Below, in pieces: positions 7,960 to 16,287 of a DNA stretch of 45,909 nt (its first letter is position 1; each line of letters starts with the position of its first letter). Position numbers and translations under genes: made by a program. The stretch spans positions 1 through 45,909 of the forward strand of contig CAZGQS010000017.1 of NCBI GenBank assembly GCA_964527775.1. The letters run 5' to 3'. The notes beneath the pieces are model-generated. The model worked only from the letters and a program-made list of their open reading frames with translations, did no database searches and was not told the origin of the DNA. The DNA is from VMCP01 sp964527775 (lineage in GTDB: Bacteria > Bacteroidota > Bacteroidia > NS11-12g > UBA955).

Positions 7960-8649
7960 TCATTTTCTCCTGTCGCCCGAAAACCAACTAGCAACAAATC
8001 CGGTAAAAACACCGAAAAGTCCGAGTCCAGCGGTCATAAGAACAGCGGCAATGATGCGCCCTTCTGTGGTGACAGGATACTTGTCGCCGTAGCCCACCGA
8101 TGTGATGGTAACGTATGACCACCAGAGAGCATCTTCTGCGGTTTTAATGTTGCTATCGGGGGATGTTTCAACTTCTAGAATCATGATAGAGGAGAATAAA
8201 ACGAGCATGATTGCGAGGATGGATGCAAACATGAATGTTCCTTTCATGTGGTTATGGAAGATACGGTGTAAGATGTGAGAGATGTTTCGATACGCTTTAA
8301 CGACTCGTATAATTTGAATGATTCTGGCAATCCTGCCAAAACGTGCGAATCCATATGCGGGTAAACTTGCTAAAAGGTCAATCCATCCCCATTTCATGTA
8401 TCTGAGTTTATTTGGAGCGCGATAGAATCTCACTAAGAAGTCTATGAAGAATATTCCGCAAGCGAAATAGTCGGTTATGACAATGAGCCGGTGTACTTCC
8501 TTTGGAAGTTCTATAAGCATATCCACAATCAATATCCCTAGAACATAGAATGAAAGAACCAGAACAAGCATGTTTAGAAAGCTGAGACTTTCGGTTGCAA
8601 TGAATTGCTCGAGGGATTCTCCGGGGGTTCGAGTACGGCGACGAAACAT
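7960..8649 (-). CDS. Voltage-gated-type potassium channel
   Basis: This is a 229-residue six-helix ion channel of the inner membrane. The selectivity filter TSVGYGDKYP (about residues 183-192) identifies it as K+-selective. The fourth segment contains the regularly spaced arginines RIARIIQIIRVVKAYR typical of a voltage sensor. There is no large cytoplasmic RCK domain. The start is placed at 8649 (MFRRRTRTPGE) because a TATATTTG -7 box on the minus strand ends 4 nt upstream; a longer frame from 8703 would put that promoter inside the gene. It is divergent from the tetR gene, which might regulate it. Confidence 0.88.
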   Translation of the reverse strand: MFRRRTRTPGESLEQFIATESLSFLNMLVLVLSFYVLGILIVDMLIELPKEVHRLIVITDYFACGIFFIDFLVRFYRAPNKLRYMKWGWIDLLASLPAYGFARFGRIARIIQIIRVVKAYRNISHILHRIFHNHMKGTFMFASILAIMLVLFSSIMILEVETSPDSNIKTAEDALWWSYVTITSVGYGDKYPVTTEGRIIAAVLMTAGLGLFGVFTGFVASWFSGDRRK

Positions 8650-8653
8650 GCCA

Positions 8654-8661
8654 CAAATATA
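8654..8661 (-). promoter_or_regulatory. -7 box (TATATTTG) of the K+ channel gene
   Basis: On the minus strand TATATTTG ends 4 nt before the ATG at 8649, the same spacing as at nine other starts in the window. It decides the start codon of the channel. Confidence 0.68.
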
Positions 8662-8709
8662 TGAAATGTGAATTTTTAAAGTTTTCCACATAGATATTAA
8701 CATTTATAC

Positions 8710-8723
8710 ATACTTCTTGGTAT
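8710..8723. promoter_or_regulatory. Short dyad over the tetR promoter (possible operator)
   Basis: ATAC-N6-GTAT overlaps the -7 box of the TetR gene, where a TetR-type repressor would bind to repress itself. The arms are only 4 bp, so chance is a real alternative. Confidence 0.25.
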
Positions 8724-8728
8724 ATTTG
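8721..8728 (+). promoter_or_regulatory. -7 box (TATATTTG) of the TetR gene
   Basis: TATATTTG ends 4 nt before the ATG at 8733, predicting a leaderless transcript. Confidence 0.7.
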
Positions 8729-8732
8729 CTGC

Positions 8733-9362
8733 ATGAGTAAAAAATCGACCCGAGAAAACATCCTCAAGAAATGTTTTGAAGCTGTTGAAAAACAAGGATT
8801 TGAGGCTCTTAGAACAGATAAAGAGATTCAAAATTTGAACATATCGAAGGGTGCATTTTACCATTATTTTCCAACGAAATTAGATTTGGGATATGCTCTA
8901 ATTGAGGAAATCATCAAGCCAAAGTACGAGCAAAAGTGGTCAACCTTGTTAGAGAATGAGTCGGAAATTGCTTGGGCATTGCACAGCTTGTTGGAAAAAG
9001 AAAAGGCTACCGCTAGCGAGCAGTTGATATCTAGGGGCGATGTACTTTACAATTTGATGTTGGAGATGAGCGGAGTAGATTCACAGTTTCGTCTGAAGTT
9101 GGATGAGGTGTTAGAGATACAAGTGAAAATTTTGCAAAAGGCCTTGTTGGCTGGAAAGAATAACGGACAATTTAAATCTGGAATGGATTCCCGTTCAATG
9201 GCTTATTTGTTGATTGGACAGCTGCACGGATGTTATGCTATTGCCAAAACGAGGGCAAGTAAAGAGGTGTTTATTTCCATGGTGAGCGCGTTGCAGCGTC
9301 AGTTACAGGAGGTATTATACGCACAAGACCCCTCGCTGATGAAGCAAAGGGTCCTGGCTTAA
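8733..9362 (+). CDS. TetR/AcrR family transcriptional regulator
   Basis: A 209-residue cytoplasmic regulator. The N-terminal HTH (about residues 8-55) has the TetR pattern: RENILKKCFEAVEKQGFEAL, then NISKGAFYHYFPTKLDLGYA, where the GAFYHYF recognition-helix region is diagnostic. The C-terminal ligand/dimer domain (about 75-195) is helical and diverse, so the inducer cannot be predicted. The divergent K+ channel is the nearest candidate target, and autorepression is likely. It converges on the HTH regulator gene with a 33-nt space. Confidence 0.9.
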   Translation: MSKKSTRENILKKCFEAVEKQGFEALRTDKEIQNLNISKGAFYHYFPTKLDLGYALIEEIIKPKYEQKWSTLLENESEIAWALHSLLEKEKATASEQLISRGDVLYNLMLEMSGVDSQFRLKLDEVLEIQVKILQKALLAGKNNGQFKSGMDSRSMAYLLIGQLHGCYAIAKTRASKEVFISMVSALQRQLQEVLYAQDPSLMKQRVLA

Positions 9363-9395
9363 GATCAAAAGAGTTAAAAGTTTTTTTTGAAAAGG

Positions 9396-10412
9396 TCAAA
9401 TTAGGCCGAGCATCTGTTTTTTGGACCCATAGTCTTGGATCAAGAATTTATTCCTAGCAGCTTGTCCGGTTTTGCTGATGAGAGTGCCATTTTCTTTGCA
9501 GGTTTCCAACCAGTTTTCAGTAGAGTAAACCCAGTGGGGTGCTTCGCTGAAGACAACACCGCTCATTTGAGAACAGATGACGGCAATTTTATCTTTCAGG
9601 GTGTGAAAAATGATTGAATTATCGGTGGTGATCATGGGGGTAAAAAACAATTTATATCTGGCGCCCATGAATTCGTTTAGGTAGGGATTGAGTTTTCGTC
9701 CGAGTTCTGCCTGTCTATACACCAGATTGATGAGTTGATCGTATTCCTTGAGAACGTTGATGAAAGTGCGGTCATCTGCGAACATACCTGATTCTTTGTA
9801 GTGATAGATTTGGTAGAGGGTAGAATAAAGAGTTTCGTATCCCCAAATTTCGTGGGAAGCGATTTTAAGGTATTTTTCTGCGAGTTTCATCCATTTGAAT
9901 TCGGCAGGTTTGGCTTGAAATTTTGTTTTATTGAGCTCGGGTTGTTTGAGAAATTCGCGGTTCCAAATGAAATTTTTGAATTGAGCCAGAGCCGGGAACC
10001 ACATATAATAGAACATTGGAACCTCTTTTGCACCATACATAATGTGCGAGTGGTTTTGGTGGATGCAATGATCTAAACGCGATTCAAGTTCAGAGTAAAA
10101 ATCATCTGATGTGTAGGTTTCAAAGTTTAGGGTTTTGAGTTGTCCGCTGAGCCAGTTGCTTTCGGGATGGGAGAATTTATTGAGATCAATATTAAATTCT
10201 TTGGCGAGCAGAATCATTTCATCGGCTCTAAGTGACTGCGGATTTCTGAGTCGGCGGTAAGCCGCATCCTCCGAAATACATAGCAAATCAGCTATGATGG
10301 TTGCGGTTCTAAATCCCAATTTGCGGGTTTTTTCTGTAAGTTCTTGAGTAAAAGTATGTGCCATAAGCGTTTTAAAAGTGTTTGACCTATTAGACACCAA
10401 TTTTTTAGACAT
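9396..10412 (-). CDS. HTH DNA-binding regulator with C-terminal domain of unknown function
   Basis: A protein of 338 residues from ATG 10412, or 322 residues from a second ATG at 10364 (MAHTFTQELTEK). Near the N-terminus GFRTATIIADLLCISEDAAY, RRLRNPQS and ADEMILLAKEF form a Cro/XRE-like helix-turn-helix: a trial helix, a recognition helix with DAAYRRLR, and a third helix. The remaining ~250 residues are helical with many aromatic residues (HIMYGAKEVPMFYYMWFP) and match no domain I can name. It is divergent from the giant secreted protein gene. Two TTTGC-N7-GCAA palindromes lie between them, the nearer one starting 20 nt upstream of its start, which would fit autorepression plus control of the neighbour. 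No convincing TAnnTTTG box was found for this gene. Confidence 0.68.
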   Translation of the reverse strand: MSKKLVSNRSNTFKTLMAHTFTQELTEKTRKLGFRTATIIADLLCISEDAAYRRLRNPQSLRADEMILLAKEFNIDLNKFSHPESNWLSGQLKTLNFETYTSDDFYSELESRLDHCIHQNHSHIMYGAKEVPMFYYMWFPALAQFKNFIWNREFLKQPELNKTKFQAKPAEFKWMKLAEKYLKIASHEIWGYETLYSTLYQIYHYKESGMFADDRTFINVLKEYDQLINLVYRQAELGRKLNPYLNEFMGARYKLFFTPMITTDNSIIFHTLKDKIAVICSQMSGVVFSEAPHWVYSTENWLETCKENGTLISKTGQAARNKFLIQDYGSKKQMLGLI

Positions 10413-10431
10413 CCCCTAAAAAAAATTTCGA

Positions 10432-10448
10432 TTTGCGAAAAATGCAAA
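10432..10448. promoter_or_regulatory. Palindromic operator-like site, regulator-proximal
   Basis: TTTGCGAAAAATGCAAA has the TTTGC-N7-GCAAA arrangement. It lies 20 nt upstream of the minus-strand regulator start at 10412 and 41 bp, centre to centre, from the next copy, about four helical turns. Confidence 0.68.
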
Positions 10449-10472
10449 TTCTTTTTCTCGGGGGACGTTGAA

Positions 10473-10489
10473 TTTGCGAAAAATGCAAG
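10473..10489. promoter_or_regulatory. Palindromic operator-like site, proximal to the secreted-protein promoter
   Basis: TTTGCGAAAAATGCAAG is identical to the 10432 copy except for the last base. Its centre (10481) is 30 bp upstream of the first base of the -7 box at 10511, exactly as at wecB. The sequence GCAAGAG followed by 19 nt to the -7 box is shared with the wecB promoter. Confidence 0.68.
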
Positions 10490-10510
10490 AGATAGGCATT
10501 CAATGTGTTG

Positions 10511-10518
10511 CAACTTTG
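10511..10518 (+). promoter_or_regulatory. -7 box (CAACTTTG) of the large secreted-protein gene
   Basis: CAACTTTG differs by one base from TAnnTTTG. Transcription would start near 10523, about 20 nt before the ATG at 10542. This excludes an upstream in-frame ATG at 10503 as the start. Confidence 0.6.
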
Positions 10519-10541
10519 CATCGAACCTTTTATCAAATCTT

Positions 10542-13500
10542 ATGAAAAACTCGTACACTTTAAAAATGGAGGGCGGAAGGCCCGGAGCAAAGCGCCTTAA
10601 AGGCATGGCAATGGCACTATTATTAGGAATGGGAATGCCACTCAAGGCTCAAACCTTCCTGGATGATTATTTATTGAAGTTCAAGAAAATCCAACCATCA
10701 CAGGGATATTTGATGGAGAGCCTAGCTCCCCGATTCAATACCGATGCTTTTGCATCTGATAATCATGTGCAAGTGGCAGATTATTTGGTTGGATCAGAAG
10801 CGGTGCGAATGGCTTTGATTCAAAAACATGGTCTTTCAGACTATGATTACAGAGACAGCATCAGGCGGGAAATTGAATCTGAGTATTTGTCAAACAACAT
10901 CATTCCAATCACCATCGTGGATATGATGTTTCAGAAGATCAATCCGGTATTGTTGAATGCTGGCAGATTGGAGTACGACGACGACAGCAATTATGTGCTA
11001 AATCTTACTGGATTTACAGGAAATAAATATTCCGATCAATATATGATGGTGGCACATATTCCGGTTGAGCAGCTCAGATGGGATCAAACTAAATTCGTTA
11101 TCGATAGCAACTTAATCATCAGCAATTTACAGGGTCGTCCCAATAAATTGGGTTGGACCATGGTGGTCAACGGTAAGGAATTCCCCATTCAGTTAAATGT
11201 GCCAATTGAATTCCCAAAGGATTTGAAGGGGTATGACTTTGAAATTAAGGCCGAAGTGGATTCAGGTGATGTTCGAGTGAAGGCAATAGGTACGCCCTTA
11301 TGGAATTCGCCGGTTTTAGTGAAAATATGGACCAAAATGTCTCGAAAGGTAAATCCATATCACAGTGATTTACCTAAAGTAGACGATAAAAACATCAGCA
11401 TTCATTTCTTTGAATTGGACGGAGTTTCAGCGCCATGGAGAAAGGCTATGTATACCATTCATAGAGGAATTGATGAGTATGGAAATCCAAGATTGTGCAT
11501 GGCCAAACCTCTCATTTTGGTGGAGGGAATTGATTACGGTTATAAAGATTATCCAAAGGGATTGAGAGACAATAAATACGGTGAGAATGGTTATGTAGAC
11601 CTACTCAGAGGAAAAACTTGGAATGTTCCAGCCCAATTGTGGGAAGACTGGGAGTCCATCAAAGATGCACCGCAGGTAATAGATCGATTGAGGAAAGAGG
11701 GATTTGATGTGGTTTACGTTGATTTTTACGACGGTGCGGAAGACATGAATTACAATGCGGAGGTGTTGATTGGGGTAATGCAAGAGTTGCAGCGCTTATC
11801 GTGTGGAAATGAAATGCATGTAGTGGGTGTCAGCATGGGGGGAACGGTTGCGAAGCGGGCTTTACGCTTAATGGAACTTCGCAACATTCCTTCGTGCGTT
11901 ACTAGTTTTACTTCGTTTGATGCGCCATATCAGGGTGCCAATCTTCCACTCGGACTTCAACACGGGGTGCGTTATTTGAGAAATTCAATAGGAGAATGTA
12001 ATGATTTATTTCACCGAGTTTTAAGACGTCCAGCTACATTACAATTGTTGGCAAATCACGAAAGTTCTAATTACAGAGGTGCAGAATACAGAAAATTGTG
12101 GGTTCGAGAAGATTCATTGTATGGTGGTTATCCCAAGAAGCCTTGGTTGTTTGCCATCACCAACGGCAGCAGCGGCGGAAAAGAAAGTCGTCAGAAATAC
12201 AATGATTCGGTGTTTTTGGAGCCTGGTATGACGATGTCAAGGTTGAGTTTCAATTTCATGATAGCCCTAGGAATGGTTAATAATTACATCTACGATATTT
12301 ATGCTGAGAATTTTTACGATCGCAACAAGAAGGAGTATTATTCAGGAAGAATTCATTTCTTATCAACTTTTAAATCGCACAAAGACAATCATTTATACGA
12401 TCATGTTCAGGGTTCGTATGTGAAGAAATTGGGTTTCATGAAAAGTTTGGCACAGATTCCATTGTTCAAGGTTCCCTTTTTGACTGAGCAAATGTGTTTT
12501 GTACCAACCATAAGTGCACTGGATATAACCAAAGGAAATGCAGATGTTTCTGAATTGAGTTTTGGTTTAAAGGATAGCGTTTATGGTCAGATCCTGACTC
12601 AGGATTTAAAGACCCCTTTTAGTCAGGTTTATATACCTAAATCAAACCAATCACATGTAAAATTAGACAATACCAAAGGCGGAAATATTGAGTGGTTGAT
12701 TGGAAAATTAAAGGCCATTTCGCCATCTGCAATGCCGGCTGTCTTGAAATATGATTACAATGTCAGAAAAACACACGAGCGCGCTTTTGCCAATGTCACA
12801 GTTGAAGGCGGAGCTTCTTTTGAAGTGAATGGTGTGGGAAATAATCCTAAGATCAGCGCTTCTGAAGAAAAGCAAAACAGAACATTTGAAGTTAGAGATT
12901 TTTATGTTGGACAGTGCGGCGGATCTTGGTGGCAGGCGTTTGACAGTTCTACTTTGGGATTGGGTCAACACATTCAAGCTACGGTTTTAAGGATTGGTTC
13001 TGGCAGCAGGGTTGATTTGAACGATAGAAGTAGATTTTTGGTATCGGCTGGAAACAACAAATTGATCTTAGAAAAGGGCAGTAAGTTGCAGATTGATGAA
13101 AATGCATCATTGGTCATTGAAAATGGATCACAGGTGATTGTTGAGGAAGGTGCGGAATTGATTTTTAAGAAAAAAGGTCAACTCATTTTGGATGGCGCTG
13201 CAGCTATGTTGCATATCAAGGGCGACTTGATTCTAGATTCAGGGGTGGTTTTTGAACCCAAGAAGAGGTGGAAGCAAGAAGTTGGTTTGGTGAAGTTTTC
13301 TGCACACGGTTATGGATATGGAGCAGCAAGAATTTTAGCGAAAGATGGAGGTGTGGAGATGATTTTTAAAGGAAATGGGCTTAAAGGTTCAAAGAATTTG
13401 CAAATCGAGGGAACGGTTGATTTCAGTGGCAAGGCTGGTGGTAAGGAGGTGAGGAGTTTGACAATTGACCGTTCTCAGGTTTGCTTTGCACCGAGTTCAA

Positions 13501-14696
13501 AGTTATTTACCAGCAGTTCATTGAGTATGATGAATTCTAAATTTGACAAGGTGGAATGGGCGAGTAAGACCGCAGGAGTCATTCAACATAATGGTTCTTA
13601 TTTTTATGCCAAAGATGTTGATTTTAACCACATGGATACCGCTTTGATTTATGAATCAAAGTCAAATTTAGAAGTTGCAAATTGTCAATTTGAAGAGAAT
13701 TGGGTGGGTTTGTATTTGAATTATCACAATCCCAATGTTCGGAACTGCAAATTTGAGAAGAACCAAACGGCTGTTATTGTAGATATGATTATCAAAGATT
13801 TCAGTGTTCAAGAATGTGAATTTAAGAACAACAAGACGGGATTAAAGATGATGAACGACCGAGTTTGGATGGGTCGCGCCTATGTTGAAAGCAGTCTATT
13901 TCAAGGAAATTGGATCGGAATGGATGCACACAAGTTGGATTTGACATTGAAGTGCAACAGATTTGATTCAGATGAGTATTCAGTTGTTCATGCAGGTGGT
14001 TATTTGAGAATGGATCACGACTCAAAATGGCAGAATAACGGGTTGTTGAAGTCGGTAATTGGTGGATACAATGTTTTTGTGAATCCAAAGTATGCGGGCA
14101 TTAGACTGGATAATTCAGAGTTGTTCGCTGACGGTATGAATTACTTCTTCTTCAACAAGAAAAAGTACGCTGGAACTGCTTTTATTGAAGGTAGGGCCTA
14201 CATTGATGAAAACGCAGATTATTACAACAATCATAATGGAGTAGTTTCTTTAGGCAGGAACATTTGGAAGCCTATTTCAGATGAATTTGTAGCAGACAGT
14301 TTGAATCATCAATTTGTACGCTTGTATAGAAATGCTGACGGAACTGGAGCTGTTAAGGTTACTGGAAAACTGGAGAAAACCTATCCCACAGAAGCCTGTT
14401 ACAGCGCGAAGAAACCTGAGGATTTGGATGGAATGAAGAGCAGCTCACCCAATGGAGGGTCACTTGCAGGTGATGAAATTGAAGCACCAAAATGGAAGGT
14501 AGTAAATGGATTGGTTGTACTGGAGGTAAAAGATGATATGATGGTGGAAGTGTACAACAACAACGGTGTAAGGGTTTACCGTGGAAGAATCACCCCTGAT
14601 ACTTCTGAAATACCTTTAAGTACGGGAATTTACTTTTTAAGCACTCAATTAGGAGGAGTAACAACTACTCAAAAAATAGCAGTGTTAGGCGAGTAA
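10542..14696 (+). CDS. T9SS-secreted giant protein with lipase-like alpha/beta-hydrolase and beta-helix regions
   Basis: This is a 1384-residue protein. A signal peptide (MKNSYTLKM... GMAMALLLGMGMPLKAQ, about 1-37) sends it to the periplasm. Residues ~40-320 match nothing I recognise. An alpha/beta-hydrolase region follows (about 320-560): LILVEGIDYGY, then VVGVSMGGTVAKRAL, with the nucleophile-elbow serine at residue 431. Residues ~820-1250 form repeated short strands (KLILEKGSKLQIDENASLVI; NCQFEENWVGLYL; NCKFEKN; ECEFKNNKTGL), a right-handed beta-helix. The last ~75 residues (VEVYNNNGVRVYRGRI, LSTGIYFL, QKIAVLGE) are a type A T9SS sorting domain, so the protein should be exported and anchored on the cell surface. 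The likely activity is a surface esterase or lipase; the substrate is unknown. The gene is monocistronic, with paired palindromes before it and a strong terminator after it. Confidence 0.85.
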   Translation: MKNSYTLKMEGGRPGAKRLKGMAMALLLGMGMPLKAQTFLDDYLLKFKKIQPSQGYLMESLAPRFNTDAFASDNHVQVADYLVGSEAVRMALIQKHGLSDYDYRDSIRREIESEYLSNNIIPITIVDMMFQKINPVLLNAGRLEYDDDSNYVLNLTGFTGNKYSDQYMMVAHIPVEQLRWDQTKFVIDSNLIISNLQGRPNKLGWTMVVNGKEFPIQLNVPIEFPKDLKGYDFEIKAEVDSGDVRVKAIGTPLWNSPVLVKIWTKMSRKVNPYHSDLPKVDDKNISIHFFELDGVSAPWRKAMYTIHRGIDEYGNPRLCMAKPLILVEGIDYGYKDYPKGLRDNKYGENGYVDLLRGKTWNVPAQLWEDWESIKDAPQVIDRLRKEGFDVVYVDFYDGAEDMNYNAEVLIGVMQELQRLSCGNEMHVVGVSMGGTVAKRALRLMELRNIPSCVTSFTSFDAPYQGANLPLGLQHGVRYLRNSIGECNDLFHRVLRRPATLQLLANHESSNYRGAEYRKLWVREDSLYGGYPKKPWLFAITNGSSGGKESRQKYNDSVFLEPGMTMSRLSFNFMIALGMVNNYIYDIYAENFYDRNKKEYYSGRIHFLSTFKSHKDNHLYDHVQGSYVKKLGFMKSLAQIPLFKVPFLTEQMCFVPTISALDITKGNADVSELSFGLKDSVYGQILTQDLKTPFSQVYIPKSNQSHVKLDNTKGGNIEWLIGKLKAISPSAMPAVLKYDYNVRKTHERAFANVTVEGGASFEVNGVGNNPKISASEEKQNRTFEVRDFYVGQCGGSWWQAFDSSTLGLGQHIQATVLRIGSGSRVDLNDRSRFLVSAGNNKLILEKGSKLQIDENASLVIENGSQVIVEEGAELIFKKKGQLILDGAAAMLHIKGDLILDSGVVFEPKKRWKQEVGLVKFSAHGYGYGAARILAKDGGVEMIFKGNGLKGSKNLQIEGTVDFSGKAGGKEVRSLTIDRSQVCFAPSSKLFTSSSLSMMNSKFDKVEWASKTAGVIQHNGSYFYAKDVDFNHMDTALIYESKSNLEVANCQFEENWVGLYLNYHNPNVRNCKFEKNQTAVIVDMIIKDFSVQECEFKNNKTGLKMMNDRVWMGRAYVESSLFQGNWIGMDAHKLDLTLKCNRFDSDEYSVVHAGGYLRMDHDSKWQNNGLLKSVIGGYNVFVNPKYAGIRLDNSELFADGMNYFFFNKKKYAGTAFIEGRAYIDENADYYNNHNGVVSLGRNIWKPISDEFVADSLNHQFVRLYRNADGTGAVKVTGKLEKTYPTEACYSAKKPEDLDGMKSSSPNGGSLAGDEIEAPKWKVVNGLVVLEVKDDMMVEVYNNNGVRVYRGRITPDTSEIPLSTGIYFLSTQLGGVTTTQKIAVLGE

Positions 14697-14709
14697 TTCT
14701 TGGTAGGTT

Positions 14710-14766
14710 AAACCGAAGCAACTGGGTGAAGTGAATTGATGGAAAGCAGGTTGCTTCGGTTTTTTT
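14710..14766 (+). terminator. Rho-independent terminator after the secreted-protein gene
   Basis: A 13-bp stem pairs AAACCGAAGCAAC (14710-14722) with GTTGCTTCGGTTT (14750-14762) across a 27-nt loop, and runs into a T tract ending at 14766. It is the clearest intrinsic terminator in the window. Confidence 0.88.
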
Positions 14767-14832
14767 AGTAAATAAGCGGTTAAAATAACATACAGTTGAA
14801 AATGAAAGGGTTATCACTCGGTTGGTTAGTTG

Positions 14833-14840
14833 TAATTTTG
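14833..14840 (+). promoter_or_regulatory. -7 box (TAATTTTG) of the beta-CASP gene
   Basis: TAATTTTG ends 4 nt before the ATG at 14845, predicting a leaderless transcript. Confidence 0.7.
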
Positions 14841-14844
14841 GAGA

Positions 14845-16281
14845 ATGAAATTAACCTTTTGGGGTGCAGCTCAACAAGTAACGGGAAGTATGCATTTGGT
14901 AGAGTTGGAAAGCGGCACTAAAATTTTGATAGACTGCGGACTGGATTACGAGAATAGAAAAGAGTTTGAAGATAAAAATGCTACTTTTCCCTTTAAGCCA
15001 TCTGATATTGATTTGATGATTTTAACTCACGCGCACATTGACCATTCTGGTAACCTTCCCAATTTAATTAAACAGGGATTTTCTGGAAGAATTTTTTGTT
15101 CGGGTCCAACTTTAGAATTGAGTGATTATTTGTTGCAAGACAGTTTGAACATCCAAATGATGGAAGTGAGAAAGAAACGGAAGATTTACTTCAGGAACAA
15201 AAAGAAGAAAATGGCCAAAGGTGGGGTTCCAGAAGCGCTTTACAATAAGGCTCACATTGAGGATTTTGTGGAAATGACCTACGCTATGGCACCTGGTCAA
15301 GTTTTTGAATATAATGAAGGATTGAAGTTAGAGTTTTTTCCATCGGGACATATTTTGGGGGCTATGAGCGTCAAAATTAGTGCGTTCGAAAACGGAGATT
15401 GGATTCATTTGGGACTAACCGGCGATTTGGGAAATACCAATTCGAAATTGGTTCCAGATCCAGAGTTTATGCACGGATTAGATTATTTGGTTTCAGAAAG
15501 CACTTACGGTGGAAGAAAGCATTTAAACGAGCCTGAAAAGGCAGAAGAAATTATGTTGAGAGAGGTGATTGATACTTGTGTGGAGCGAAAAGGGAAGTTG
15601 GTAATTCCGGCTTTTTCTGTTGGAAGAACACAGGCTATTTTATTCACTTTGAATCAGTTGTACCAAGATGGGAAGTTTCCTCAAGTAAAGGTATTCACAG
15701 ATAGTCCGTTAGCCATTAAATCAACTCGTATTTACCAGAATTATACTGAGTTCTTGAATGAAGAAGCTCAAGAATTTTCAAGAAAACACGGTAGTTTATT
15801 TAGTTTTCCGTTGTTGCATGTGGTAGAAGATGAGCGGGAAAGTGAATATTTGAGTGTTTTACCTGAGCCATGTGTGATTGTATCGGCGGCGGGAATGGTT
15901 GAAGGAGGAAGAATTCAAATGCACGTTAGGAATAACGTAGGGCATCCGGAGAATACCATTTTGATCGCTGGATTTTGCGCTGAAAATACGTTGGGTGATC
16001 GCTTATTGAAGGGACAAGACTTTGTGGAAATCAATCAGAAGCAACGTCCGGTGCATGCCGCTATTCGAAGAACTGATGTGTTCTCAGCACATCCTGATCA
16101 CGCGCAATTGGTAAATTACTTTCAAGAAACACAGAAAAGAGGCAATCTAAAAAAGTTATTTTTGGTTCACGGAGATAAGTATCAAATGCAATTACTGAAG
16201 TCGGATTTGGATGGAAGTGCAGATTTCGTGAATGTAGAGGTTGAAACGCCTTTGCGAGGACAACAGTTTATTTTGAATTAA
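14845..16281 (+). CDS. Metallo-beta-lactamase fold beta-CASP ribonuclease (CPSF73-like)
   Basis: A 478-residue enzyme of the beta-CASP branch, which cuts or trims RNA using two zinc ions. The zinc motif HAHIDHSG is at residues 62-69. Later ligands are in PSGHILGAMS (about 167-176) and LTGDLGN. ESTYGGRKH (about 215), PAFSVGRTQAILF (about 254) and SAAGMVEGGRIQ belong to the beta-CASP and RNA-specificity regions. VFSAHPDHAQL and FLVHGD near the C-terminus complete the core. A basic patch RKKRKIYFRNKKKK (about 111-124) may contact RNA. It leads a run with lpxK and gldH, 6 nt upstream of lpxK. A specific RNA target cannot be inferred. Confidence 0.88.
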   Translation: MKLTFWGAAQQVTGSMHLVELESGTKILIDCGLDYENRKEFEDKNATFPFKPSDIDLMILTHAHIDHSGNLPNLIKQGFSGRIFCSGPTLELSDYLLQDSLNIQMMEVRKKRKIYFRNKKKKMAKGGVPEALYNKAHIEDFVEMTYAMAPGQVFEYNEGLKLEFFPSGHILGAMSVKISAFENGDWIHLGLTGDLGNTNSKLVPDPEFMHGLDYLVSESTYGGRKHLNEPEKAEEIMLREVIDTCVERKGKLVIPAFSVGRTQAILFTLNQLYQDGKFPQVKVFTDSPLAIKSTRIYQNYTEFLNEEAQEFSRKHGSLFSFPLLHVVEDERESEYLSVLPEPCVIVSAAGMVEGGRIQMHVRNNVGHPENTILIAGFCAENTLGDRLLKGQDFVEINQKQRPVHAAIRRTDVFSAHPDHAQLVNYFQETQKRGNLKKLFLVHGDKYQMQLLKSDLDGSADFVNVEVETPLRGQQFILN

Positions 16282-16287
16282 AAGAAT

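Noticed and set aside
8650..8703. Longer K+ channel start at 8703
   Set aside because: It would place the TATATTTG box (8654-8661) inside the gene; ATG 8649 has the 4-nt spacing seen at other starts.
8710..8723. TetR operator as a firm call
   Set aside because: The dyad arms are only 4 bp; kept as a low-confidence feature rather than a finding.
9363..9395. Bidirectional terminator between tetR and the HTH regulator
   Set aside because: There is a T run (9381-9388) but no convincing stem.
10503..10541. In-frame ATG at 10503 as start of the giant secreted protein
   Set aside because: The -7 box at 10511-10518 lies downstream of it, and ATG 10542 gives a normal signal peptide.
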